Shown piece after piece: positions 44,237 to 51,943 of a stretch of 64,000 bases of DNA. How positions within the stretch are numbered: the stretch's first letter is position 1; each line of letters begins with the position of its first letter. The stretch is from Microbacterium immunditiarum (GTDB taxonomy: Bacteria; Actinomycetota; Actinomycetes; Actinomycetales; Microbacteriaceae), in assembly GCF_013409785.1 (NCBI RefSeq), contig NZ_JACCBV010000001.1, positions 1,674,001-1,738,000 of the forward strand. Direction: 5' to 3'. The translations under genes were made by a program, and so were the position numbers. The notes beneath the pieces are model-generated. The model saw only the letters and a program-made list of their open reading frames with translations. It was not told where the DNA came from and ran no database searches.

Positions 44237-44701
44237 ATGAGCTCGATTCCAGGACCGCGGCGCGTCGGCAGCGCCGAGATCATCCACCACGAGGGGTACG
44301 ACGAGACGATCGTGAGCCCGTTCGTACCGGCGATCCGCGCCGTCTCCGGAGCACGGCTCGTGTTCGTCAGCGGCGTCACGGGTGCGCCGGTGTACCACGA
44401 CCACCCGCACCGGCCCGAGGTCTTCGACTCGATGCCGCTCGACATCGCGGGCCAGGTCGCCAACGCGTTCGACCACCTCGATCTCGCGCTGCGAGCGGCC
44501 GGCGCCGAGCGCTCCGACGTCGTGAACCTCATCCGGTTCTTCACCGACGTCGACGCCGACCAGGACACCGTCAATCGGCACCAGGCCGAGTGGTTCGGCG
44601 GCCACATCCCGACGAGCAGCTCCGTGCAGGTCGTGCGCCTCGCGACCGATCCGCGGCTGCGGCTCGAGATCCAGGCGATCGCCGCGGTCGCGGGCGAGTG
44701 A
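44237..44701 (+). CDS. RidA/YjgF-family (Rid) protein
   Basis: A 154-residue protein of the YjgF/YER057c/UK114 family. Typical elements are VFVSGVTG, the helix GQVANAFDHLDLALRAAGAE and the C-terminal VVRLATDPRLRLEIQAIA, which keeps an Arg and Glu at the active-site positions of RidA. RidA proteins hydrolyse reactive enamine/imine intermediates; many subfamily members act in specific catabolic pathways. It heads an operon with a dehydrogenase and an M24-like protein, suggesting an imine or enamine arises in that pathway. Confidence 0.87.
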   Translation: MSSIPGPRRVGSAEIIHHEGYDETIVSPFVPAIRAVSGARLVFVSGVTGAPVYHDHPHRPEVFDSMPLDIAGQVANAFDHLDLALRAAGAERSDVVNLIRFFTDVDADQDTVNRHQAEWFGGHIPTSSSVQVVRLATDPRLRLEIQAIAAVAGE

Positions 44702-44732
44702 CCCGACCCGCCGCGCAGAAGGAGGAAGACGA

Positions 44733-45671
44733 ATGACGGATGCATCGCCGACCATCGGCTGGATCGGGGCGGGCCGCATGGGCGCGCAGCTCGTGCAACG
44801 GCTGCTCGCGGCCGGCCACGATGTCGCGGTCTACAACCGCACGCGGGCGAAGGCCGAGCCGCTCGCCGAGGCGGGCGCGAGCCTCGTCGACCGACCCGTC
44901 GACCTGGCGGGACGCGACGTCGTCTTCGTGATGGTGTCCGCGTCGAAGGACCTCGAGGACGTCATGCTCGGCGACGGCGGCCTGCTCACCGACCCCGAGC
45001 GAGCGCCGAAGGCCATCGGCGACGCGTCGACCGTGTCGATGGAGGCGAGCGCGAAGATCCGCGCGGCGGCCGAGGGACGCGGCGTCGGGTTCGTCGCCAC
45101 GCCCGTGTCGGGCAACCCGAAGGTCATCGCGGCGGGCAAGCTCACGGTCGCGGCATCCGGCCCTCGCGACGCCTTCGAGCTGATCCGCCCTCTCCTCCAG
45201 ACGTGGGGGCGCGGCGTCACGTACGTCGGCGAGGGTGAGGCCGCGCGCATCGTCAAGATCGCGCACAACGTGTTCCTCGGCGTCGTGATCCAGAACCTCA
45301 TCGAGATCACGCTGCTCGCCGAGAAGGCCGGGGTGAGGCGCTCGGACTTCCTCGCGTTCCTCAATGACTCCGTCATGGGCTCGCCCTACAGCCGCTACAA
45401 GTCGCCCGCGCTGGTGAACCTGGACTTCACCCCGACGTTCACGCCCGTCCTGCTCCTGAAGGACCTCGATCTCGGGCTCGCCGCCGCGCGCGAGCTCGGC
45501 GTCGTCATGCCCGTCACCGCCACAACGCGAGAGGTCGTGGCGACCGAGGTCAACGCGGGCAACACCGAGCAGGACTTCGCGTCGATGATCGTGCGCGCGG
45601 CGCTCCACTCGGGCATCGACCTGCAGCCCGAGGGCGTGGAGGTCGACGACGGACTGGCACCCGAGTCATGA
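44733..45671 (+). CDS. NAD-dependent beta-hydroxyacid dehydrogenase-like protein
   Basis: A 312-residue protein of the 3-hydroxyisobutyrate / 6-phosphogluconate dehydrogenase-like family. The Rossmann motif is GWIGAGRMGAQL (about 9-20), the substrate loop is ATPVSGNPKVIAAGKL, and the catalytic Lys is K175 in KIAHNVFL. The usual DAPVSGG appears as ATPVSGN, so substrate preference may differ; imine reductases of this family also vary here. An excellent ribosome site (AGAAGGAGG) is present. The stop overlaps the M24-like gene (ATGA). Confidence 0.88.
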   Translation: MTDASPTIGWIGAGRMGAQLVQRLLAAGHDVAVYNRTRAKAEPLAEAGASLVDRPVDLAGRDVVFVMVSASKDLEDVMLGDGGLLTDPERAPKAIGDASTVSMEASAKIRAAAEGRGVGFVATPVSGNPKVIAAGKLTVAASGPRDAFELIRPLLQTWGRGVTYVGEGEAARIVKIAHNVFLGVVIQNLIEITLLAEKAGVRRSDFLAFLNDSVMGSPYSRYKSPALVNLDFTPTFTPVLLLKDLDLGLAAARELGVVMPVTATTREVVATEVNAGNTEQDFASMIVRAALHSGIDLQPEGVEVDDGLAPES

Positions 45672-46999
45672 GCAACGAACCCGGCCGCACGCGCGGCCAC
45701 ACGCACGGCACGGGCGGCGGCGCGCGGCGGTTCGAGCGCCCCAGCACGCGGCCGCCGGGCGTCCGGCCGCTCGGCGCCCCGGGCCAGAACAGCGTCGACT
45801 ACGAGCACCGCGTCGACTTCGAGCGGCTGCGCCGGTACCGGCTCGGGCGGGCGAAGGCCGCGCTCGAGGCGAGCGAGTGCGGCGCGTTCCTGCTGTTCGA
45901 CTTCTACAACATCCGCTACGCGACCCAGACGTGGATCGGCGGGGCGCTCGGCGACAAGATGATCCGCTACGCGCTGCTCATGCGCGGCCGCGATCCGATC
46001 CTGTGGGACTTCGGGTCGGCCGTGCGCCACCACAAGCTCTACTCGGACTGGGTGCCCGACGAGAACTACCGCGCCGGCTTCCTCGGCTTCCGCGGCGCCG
46101 TGGCCCCCGAGCCGGCGGGCCTCATGCGCGAGGCGATCGAGGAGATCGTGTCGCTTCTGCGCACGGAAGGACTCGCGGATGCGCCGCTCGGCGTCGACAT
46201 CGTCGAGCCGCCGTTCCTCTTCGAGGCTCAGCGGCAGGGCCTTCGCATCGTCGACGCGCAGCAGGCGATGCTCGATGCCCGCGTGATCAAGAGCCAGGAC
46301 GAGATCCTGCTGCTCAACCAGGCGGCCGCGATGGTCGACGGCGTGTACCAGGAGATCGCCGAGGCCCTCAAGCCGGGCGTGCGCGAGAACGAGATCGTCG
46401 CGCTCGCGAACCACCGCCTGTACGAGTACGGATCCGACCAGGTCGAGGCGATCAACGCGATCTCGGGGGAGCGGTGCAACCCGCATCCGCACAACTTCAC
46501 CGACCGCATCATCCGCCCCGGCGACCAGGCGTTCTTCGACATCATCCACTCGTTCAACGGCTATCGCACGTGCTACTACCGCACGTTCGGCGTCGGGTGG
46601 GCGACGCCCAGCCAGGAGGACGCGTACAAGCGGGCGCGCGAGTGGATGGACGCGGCGCTCGACGCGATCCGGCCGGGCGTCGGCACCGACGAGGTCGCGG
46701 CGGTGCTTCCCAAGGCCACCGACTTCGGCTTCGAGAACGAGCTCGCGGCGTTCGGGCTGCAGTTCGCCCACGGCCTCGGCCTCGGCCTGCACGAGCGGCC
46801 GATCATCTCGCGGCTCAACTCGATGAAGGACCCCGTGGAGCTCCGGGCGGGCATGGTGTTCGCGATGGAGACGTACTGCCCGGCATCCGACGGCTTCTCC
46901 GCGGCCCGCATCGAGGAGGAGGTCGTCGTCACCGACTACGGCATCGAGGTGTTGACGCGGTTCCCCGCTCAGGATCTGTTCGTCGCGAACCCGTACTGA
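45668..46999 (+). CDS. M24 (creatinase/aminopeptidase P-like) protein with altered metal site
   Basis: A 443-residue pita-bread-fold protein: N-terminal creatinase-type domain with LLFDFYNIRYAT, then the M24 domain (about 210-430). His368 (FAHGLGLGLHERP), Glu401 (FAMETYCP) and Glu416 (RIEEEVV) align with three metal ligands. The two Asp ligands appear lost: Asp291 (FFDIIHS) is followed by Ile293 and by Tyr303 where DddP-like relatives have Asp. Creatinase is a precedent for a non-metal M24 hydrolase. It is the last gene of the ridA-like operon; a hydrolase of a C-N or related bond is plausible, ordinary Xaa-Pro peptidase activity less so. Confidence 0.82.
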   Translation: MSNEPGRTRGHTHGTGGGARRFERPSTRPPGVRPLGAPGQNSVDYEHRVDFERLRRYRLGRAKAALEASECGAFLLFDFYNIRYATQTWIGGALGDKMIRYALLMRGRDPILWDFGSAVRHHKLYSDWVPDENYRAGFLGFRGAVAPEPAGLMREAIEEIVSLLRTEGLADAPLGVDIVEPPFLFEAQRQGLRIVDAQQAMLDARVIKSQDEILLLNQAAAMVDGVYQEIAEALKPGVRENEIVALANHRLYEYGSDQVEAINAISGERCNPHPHNFTDRIIRPGDQAFFDIIHSFNGYRTCYYRTFGVGWATPSQEDAYKRAREWMDAALDAIRPGVGTDEVAAVLPKATDFGFENELAAFGLQFAHGLGLGLHERPIISRLNSMKDPVELRAGMVFAMETYCPASDGFSAARIEEEVVVTDYGIEVLTRFPAQDLFVANPY

Positions 47000-47010
47000 T
47001 CGGGTCTGGT

Positions 47011-47688
47011 TCAGGAGGGGTTCGCGAAGATCTCCGGATGCCGCGCCAGTTCGAGCCGGGTGCGTCGGATGTGGTGGGCGATGATGCTCTCCGCCTCGTC
47101 GCCGTCGCGCCGGCGCAGGGCGGCGACGAGCAGCCGGTGGTCGTGGTTCGCGGACGCGTCGCCCGTCGACCGCGCGACGCGCACGAAGGCGCGCCGATAG
47201 TGGTGCGTGCGGTTCCACAGGCGCACGACCGTCTCGTGGAGCATGATCGTCGGCGCCGCCGCGTACGTCGCGAGGTGGAAGCGGCGGTCGAGCGCGAGGA
47301 ACTCCTCGGCGCCTGTGGCGGCCTCCATGCGACCGGCGAGCTCGTCGAGAGCGTCGATCTCGCCCGGCGCGAGCAGCGGCACGTTGAGCCGCAGGAGGAG
47401 CGGCTCGATGCGCTCGCGCACCTGGTACAGCTCCTCGCACTCGGCGAGGTTGAGCTGCGACACCCACGCGCCGGCGTTCGCGACGCGGGTGATGAGGCCC
47501 TCGGACTCGAGGATGCGCAGCGCCTCTCGGACGGGCACGCGACTCGCCTTGTAGCGGTCGGCGAGGTCCTCCTGGCGGATGCGCGCGCCTGGCGCGTAGG
47601 CGCCGTCGAGGATCGCGTCGCGCACGAGTCCGGCGATGCGGGCGCCGGCGCGTCCGTGGCCGTTCGTGTCCGCGTCCATCGCGCTCAT
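47011..47688 (-). CDS. GntR-family regulator, FCD (FadR-like) subgroup
   Basis: A 225-residue regulator. The winged helix spans about 15-80 (IRQEDLADRYKASRVPVREALRIL), the all-helical FCD ligand domain about 90-215 with metal-binding-type residues Asp/His in LDRRFHLATYAAA, HDHRLLVAALRRRD and AHHIRRTR. Such regulators sense organic acids. It overlaps the VOC gene (ATGA) and is read away from the E1 gene; repeated TTGGATCC sites in the divergent region are likely targets. Confidence 0.92.
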   Translation of the reverse strand: MSAMDADTNGHGRAGARIAGLVRDAILDGAYAPGARIRQEDLADRYKASRVPVREALRILESEGLITRVANAGAWVSQLNLAECEELYQVRERIEPLLLRLNVPLLAPGEIDALDELAGRMEAATGAEEFLALDRRFHLATYAAAPTIMLHETVVRLWNRTHHYRRAFVRVARSTGDASANHDHRLLVAALRRRDGDEAESIIAHHIRRTRLELARHPEIFANPS

Positions 47689-48215
47689 TTCTCGGGGTGG
47701 GCCGGATGCCACAGCAGCACGTCCGCGTCCTTCTCGTACGCCTTGCCCTCGGGGAAGCTCACGAGCTCGAACTGCATGCCCCACGGCGACCGGAAGTACA
47801 GCCACCGCTGGCCGGCCGACGCTCCGGCGCTGGCGACGGGCTCGCCCATGATCTCGACGTCGTGCGCGCGCAGGTGCTCGATCGCGGCGTCCATGTCGTC
47901 GACGTAGAGCGCGAGGTGGTGGCCGCCGATGTCGCTGTTGCGCGGCTGCGGCGCCTGCCCGTCGGCCGCGTCGTACTGGAAGACCTCGAGGTTGGACCCG
48001 TTGCCCAGCCGGTAGACGCGGATCTCGCGGATGACGGTGCGCGGATGCACTCCGAGCTGCACGCTCATCCAGTCATCGTCGTCGGACCGCTTCGCGCCGA
48101 GCGTGTAGACGTGGACGGCTCCCAGCACATCGACGAGGAAGCGCTCCGCCTCGTCGAGATCGGGCACCGTGAACCCGATGTGATCTGTTCCGCGCAGCCC
48201 CGGGATCCCTGGCAT
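47685..48215 (-). CDS. VOC-family (glyoxalase/extradiol dioxygenase-like) protein
   Basis: A 176-residue protein with two beta-alpha-beta-beta-beta modules: TDHIGFTVPDLDEAERFL (about 10-27) and HHLALYVDDMDAAIEHL (about 97-113). Candidate metal ligands are His12, Glu in NLEVFQYD, His97-98 and Glu in MQFELVSFP. It could be a glyoxalase, an epimerase or a ring-cleaving enzyme; sequence does not decide. GGAGG lies 8 nt before the ATG. First gene of the VOC-GntR operon. Confidence 0.87.
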   Translation of the reverse strand: MPGIPGLRGTDHIGFTVPDLDEAERFLVDVLGAVHVYTLGAKRSDDDDWMSVQLGVHPRTVIREIRVYRLGNGSNLEVFQYDAADGQAPQPRNSDIGGHHLALYVDDMDAAIEHLRAHDVEIMGEPVASAGASAGQRWLYFRSPWGMQFELVSFPEGKAYEKDADVLLWHPAHPEK

Positions 48216-48236
48216 CTTCGCGACCTCCTCGTCCGA

Positions 48237-48246
48237 TTGGATCCTA
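48237..48246. promoter_or_regulatory. GntR-type site 1, TTGGATCCTA
   Basis: One mismatch from the palindrome TTGGATCCAA. It lies 22 nt upstream of the VOC start and overlaps the region where the minus-strand -10 (TAGGAT) would be, so binding would control the VOC-gntR operon. Confidence 0.5.
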
Positions 48247-48294
48247 TCTTGCCGCACGTGTCCGCCTTGCGCCACCGTTGCCGCGCGAAGACCC

Positions 48295-48323
48295 TTGTAT
48301 TGGATCCAACCCCGTCTTACAGT
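48295..48323 (+). promoter_or_regulatory. Promoter of the E1-E2 operon with an operator in its spacer
   Basis: -35 TTGTAT (48295-48300) and -10 TACAGT (48318-48323), 17-nt spacer. The perfect palindrome TTGGATCCAA (48300-48309) sits in the spacer, a position that blocks RNA polymerase when occupied. The divergently encoded GntR protein is the likely binder. A third copy, TTGGATCCAG at 48405-48414, lies within the first codons of E1. Confidence 0.6.
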
Positions 48324-48369
48324 GGTGTACACGCGGACAGCGTGCCTCGACACAGGGAAGTGGGCTGAC

Positions 48370-50559
48370 ATGGCGGAGCGACGGCGCTTGCAGACCGGGG
48401 TCGATTGGATCCAGCTCGAGACCACGCCGGAGGACTGGAAGGCGGCCGACCCGGCCCTGCTGGCGACAATGCTCGGCGAGCTGCACCTCATCCGCGCCTT
48501 CGAGGAGACGGTGCTCGAGCTCGCCGCCGAGGGCCTCATGCACGGACCCGCGCACTCGAGCATCGGGCAGGAGGGCGGGGCGGTCGGGTCGATCGTGGGT
48601 CTGAGATCGACGGATGCCGTCAACGGCTCGCACCGCGGACACCACCAGTTCCTCGCGAAGGTCCTCACCCACGTCTCGGGCGGATCGCTCGACCCCGCGA
48701 CGCTCGTCACGCCGGACGTGCAGGCCGTCCTGCAGCGCACGCTCGCCGAGATCCTCGGCCTCGCGCAGGGCTTCTCGGGCGGGCGCGGCGGCTCGATGCA
48801 TCTGCAATGGCTCGAGGCCGGCGCGCTCGGCACGAACGCGATCGTCGGCGGCGGTGCGCCCGCCGCGACGGGTCATGCGTGGGCGCAGAAGCACTCCGGC
48901 ACGACCGACATCAGCATCAACTGCTTCGGCGACGGCTCGAGCCAGATCGGGTCGGTGCTCGAGTCGTTCAACCTCGCCGCGGCGTGGAAGCTGCCGGTGC
49001 TGTACTTCATCGAGAACAACCTCTACGCCGTCTCGACGCACGCCGACGAGGTCACGGCCGACTCGCGCTTCTCGGTGCGCGGGCAGGGCTTCGGCATCCC
49101 GTCGTGGCGCGTCGACGGCATGGACCCCCTCGCCGTCCACCTCGCGATGCAGGAGGCCGAGGCGCGGATGCGGGCGGGCGAGGGTCCCGCGATCATCGAG
49201 GCCGAGGTGTACCGGTTCTTCCACCAGAACGGGCCGTTCCCCGGCAGCGCCTTCGGATACCGCACGAAGGACGAAGAGGGCCAGTGGCGCGCCCGCGACC
49301 CGCTCGACCGCGTCGCGCGTGAGATGATCGCGCTCGGGCTGATCGACGAGGCCGGCGTCGAGTCCGTGCGCGCGCAGGCGCAGGCGGCGATGACTGCCGC
49401 GGTGGCCGAGCTCATCGAGGACGACCCGGACGCCGAGGGCAAGCGGCGCATCAAGCCGGAGCTGTGGCCCGATCCGGGGTTCGTCGACGTCGGCATCCGC
49501 GGTGACGCGTCGGAGCTGGAGTCGCTCACCGTGGGCGAGCCCCTCACTTACGACGGCGGATGGCGCGACGCGAAGTTCGTCGACGCCGTCGCCGAGGTCA
49601 TGGACCGCCGCATGGCGGCCGACGAGCGCATCGTCGTCCTCGGCGAGGACGTCCATCGTCTCAACGGAGGCACGAACGGCGCCACGAAGGGTCTGGCCAA
49701 GAAGTACGGACCCGACCGCATCATCGGCACGCCCATCAGCGAGAACGGCTTCTTCGGGCTCGCGGGCGGACTCGCGGCGGACGGCCGGTTCCGCCCGGTC
49801 GTCGAGTTCATGTACCCGGACTTCATGTGGGTCGCCGCCGACCAGGTGTTCAACCAGGTCGCCAAGGCCCGTCACATGTTCGGGAACAACCATTCCATGC
49901 CGCTCGTGCTCCGCACGAAGGTCGCGATGGGCTCGGGCTACGGCTCGCAGCACCTCATGGACCCCGCAGGCATCTTCGCGACCTCGGCCGGCTGGCGCAT
50001 CGTGGCGGCCTCGACCGCGGCCGACTACGTGGGACTCATGAACGCCGCACTCGCGCTCGAGGACCCGGTGCTCGTGATCGAGCACGTCGACCTGTACGGT
50101 CGCGCCGACCGCGTGCCCGACGGCGACCTCGACTACATCATCCCGCCCGGCACAGCCGCCGTGCGGCGCGAGGGCTCCGAGGTGACCGTCCTCACGTACC
50201 TCTCGATGGTCCACAACGCCGCCGACGCGATCGAGCAGACCGGCATCGACGCGGAGCTCATCGACCTCCGCTGGCTCGACCGGGCCTCGCTCGACTGGGA
50301 CACGATCGGCGAGAGCGTCAAGAAGACGAACAACGTGCTCATCGTCGAGCAAGGCGCGCGAGGGACCGGGTACGGCGGCTGGCTCGCCGACGAGCTGCAG
50401 CGCCGGTACTTCGACTGGCTCGACCAGCCGATCGAGCGCGTGACGGGCGGCGAGGCGAGTCCCAGCATCTCGAAGGTGCTCGAGCGCGCCGCGATCGCGA
50501 AGACCGAAGAGGTCGTCGCGGGGCTCGAACGCATGCGCGCGGCGTGGGGAGGCCAGTGA
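48370..50559 (+). CDS. Fused E1 alpha-beta component of a 2-oxoacid dehydrogenase complex
   Basis: A 729-residue thiamine-diphosphate enzyme in which the usually separate alpha and beta chains are one protein. The alpha part (about 1-380) has HRGHHQFLA and the TPP motif GDGSSQ (187-192) ... NN (216-217). The beta part (about 395-729) begins DAKFVDAVAEVMDRRMAADE and has GEDV, ENGFFGLAGGLA and VEQGARGTGYGGW. It decarboxylates a 2-oxo acid and transfers the acyl group to the E2 lipoyl arm. It could be an acetoin- or branched-chain-type enzyme; substrate unknown. It overlaps E2 by 1 nt. Confidence 0.9.
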   Translation: MAERRRLQTGVDWIQLETTPEDWKAADPALLATMLGELHLIRAFEETVLELAAEGLMHGPAHSSIGQEGGAVGSIVGLRSTDAVNGSHRGHHQFLAKVLTHVSGGSLDPATLVTPDVQAVLQRTLAEILGLAQGFSGGRGGSMHLQWLEAGALGTNAIVGGGAPAATGHAWAQKHSGTTDISINCFGDGSSQIGSVLESFNLAAAWKLPVLYFIENNLYAVSTHADEVTADSRFSVRGQGFGIPSWRVDGMDPLAVHLAMQEAEARMRAGEGPAIIEAEVYRFFHQNGPFPGSAFGYRTKDEEGQWRARDPLDRVAREMIALGLIDEAGVESVRAQAQAAMTAAVAELIEDDPDAEGKRRIKPELWPDPGFVDVGIRGDASELESLTVGEPLTYDGGWRDAKFVDAVAEVMDRRMAADERIVVLGEDVHRLNGGTNGATKGLAKKYGPDRIIGTPISENGFFGLAGGLAADGRFRPVVEFMYPDFMWVAADQVFNQVAKARHMFGNNHSMPLVLRTKVAMGSGYGSQHLMDPAGIFATSAGWRIVAASTAADYVGLMNAALALEDPVLVIEHVDLYGRADRVPDGDLDYIIPPGTAAVRREGSEVTVLTYLSMVHNAADAIEQTGIDAELIDLRWLDRASLDWDTIGESVKKTNNVLIVEQGARGTGYGGWLADELQRRYFDWLDQPIERVTGGEASPSISKVLERAAIAKTEEVVAGLERMRAAWGGQ

Positions 50560-51857
50560 TGGCCACCGTGATCCGGATGCCGCAGCTCGCCGCCGGCGGA
50601 GCGGAGGCCGCGATCCAGACCTGGCTCGTCTCCACCGGCGACACCGTCTCGGTCGGGCAGCCCCTCGCCGAGATCGAGACCGAGAAGGCCGTCGTCGGGT
50701 ACGAGTCCGAAGTCGAGGGCGTCTTCGCGGGCGCCGTCGTCGAGGCAGGGGCGGCCGCCGCCGTCGGGGCGCCCATCGCCGTCGTCGCGGCGCCGGGCGA
50801 GGAGCTCGACGCGGCGCTCGCTCAGGCGGGCATCGCGCCCGCGGGCGGCGATGCCGTGCTCGCGGAGCCCGAGGAGGCCGGGCCCGAGCCCGCCGACGAC
50901 GCCCCCGCCAAGGCCGAGCCGATGCCCACCGCGCGCGCCCAGCCCGAGCCGTCGATGACGGGTTCCGGCGAGTCGAAGCGCCTCTTCGCGAGCCCGCTCG
51001 TCCGCCGCCTCGCAAAGGAGCACGGGGTGGACCTCGCCGCGCTGAAGGGCACCGGGCCGAACGGGCGAATTGTGCGCCGCGACCTGGAGGCGCATCTCGC
51101 GACCGCCGAGACTCAGCCCGCGCAGGCGGCGCCCGCCGCCGGGCCTGCGGCCGCGGCATCCGCCCCCGTCGAGACGGCCGAGTACACCGACCTTCCGCAC
51201 ACGGGCATGCGCCGCGCGATCGCGCGGCGGCTCACCGAGAGCGTCACGACGATCCCGCAGTTCCAGGTCGTCGCGGACTGCCGCGTCGACGAGCTGCTCG
51301 ACCTCCGCAAGCGCATCAACGAACAGGCCGACGCGAGCGTGTCCGTCAACGACCTCATCGTGAAGGCTGTGGCGGGCGCGATGCAGGACGTGCCCGACGC
51401 GAACGCGATCTGGACGGATGCTGCGACCCGTCGGTTCTCGGGCGTCGACATCGGCATCGCGGTGGCCGTCCCCGGCGGCCTGCTCACGCCGGTCGTGCGC
51501 GGAGTCGAGCGGCTGTCGCTCGGCCAGGTCGCGCTCGCGACACGGGACCTCGCCGAACGCGCGCGCGAAGGACGCCTCAAGCAGCACGAGCTCGAGGGCG
51601 GCTCGTTCGCGGTGTCGAACCTCGGCATGTACGGCACGCGCGAGTTCACCGCGATCATCAACCCGCCGCACTCGGGCATCCTCGCGGTCGGTGCCGCGCA
51701 GCGGCGGCCGGTCGTCGCCGACGGCACGCTGGGCGCGGCATCCGTCATGACCGTGACGCTGTCGGCCGACCACCGCGTGCTCGACGGCGCGCTCGCCGCG
51801 AAGTGGCTCGCGGCGTTCGTCCGGCGCATCGAGAGCCCGCTGTCGATCCTGCTCTGA
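50559..51857 (+). CDS. Dihydrolipoamide acyltransferase (E2) of the 2-oxoacid dehydrogenase
   Basis: A 432-residue E2 with one lipoyl domain (1-78; Lys43 in ETEKAVVGYES), an Ala/Pro/Glu-rich linker, a peripheral-subunit-binding domain (about 143-180, FASPLVRRLAKEHGVDL), a second Ala/Pro linker and the acyltransferase core (about 205-432) with catalytic HRVLDG at 405-410. It forms acyl-CoA from the E1 product. No lipoamide dehydrogenase (E3) gene follows, so E3 must come from elsewhere in the genome. Confidence 0.93.
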   Translation: MATVIRMPQLAAGGAEAAIQTWLVSTGDTVSVGQPLAEIETEKAVVGYESEVEGVFAGAVVEAGAAAAVGAPIAVVAAPGEELDAALAQAGIAPAGGDAVLAEPEEAGPEPADDAPAKAEPMPTARAQPEPSMTGSGESKRLFASPLVRRLAKEHGVDLAALKGTGPNGRIVRRDLEAHLATAETQPAQAAPAAGPAAAASAPVETAEYTDLPHTGMRRAIARRLTESVTTIPQFQVVADCRVDELLDLRKRINEQADASVSVNDLIVKAVAGAMQDVPDANAIWTDAATRRFSGVDIGIAVAVPGGLLTPVVRGVERLSLGQVALATRDLAERAREGRLKQHELEGGSFAVSNLGMYGTREFTAIINPPHSGILAVGAAQRRPVVADGTLGAASVMTVTLSADHRVLDGALAAKWLAAFVRRIESPLSILL

Positions 51858-51887
51858 CGCCGCCGCGGACGTCGGCGGGCGCACGAA

Positions 51888-51920
51888 AGGCCGGGGGACC
51901 CGCTTCGTCTCACCCGGCCT
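51888..51920. terminator. Hairpin between the convergent E2 and amidohydrolase genes
   Basis: AGGCCGGG (51888-51895) pairs with CCCGGCCT (51913-51920), with a 17-nt loop. It is placed midway between the two stop codons and probably serves both directions. No strong T tract. Confidence 0.5.
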
Positions 51921-51943
51921 CTCGGCGGTCTATGCCGGCGGCG

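Noticed and set aside
45668..46999. A DMSP lyase (DddP) or a standard Xaa-Pro aminopeptidase
   Set aside because: The general fold fits, but the Asp ligands needed by both are replaced by Ile and Tyr, and the genomic context is not DMSP metabolism.
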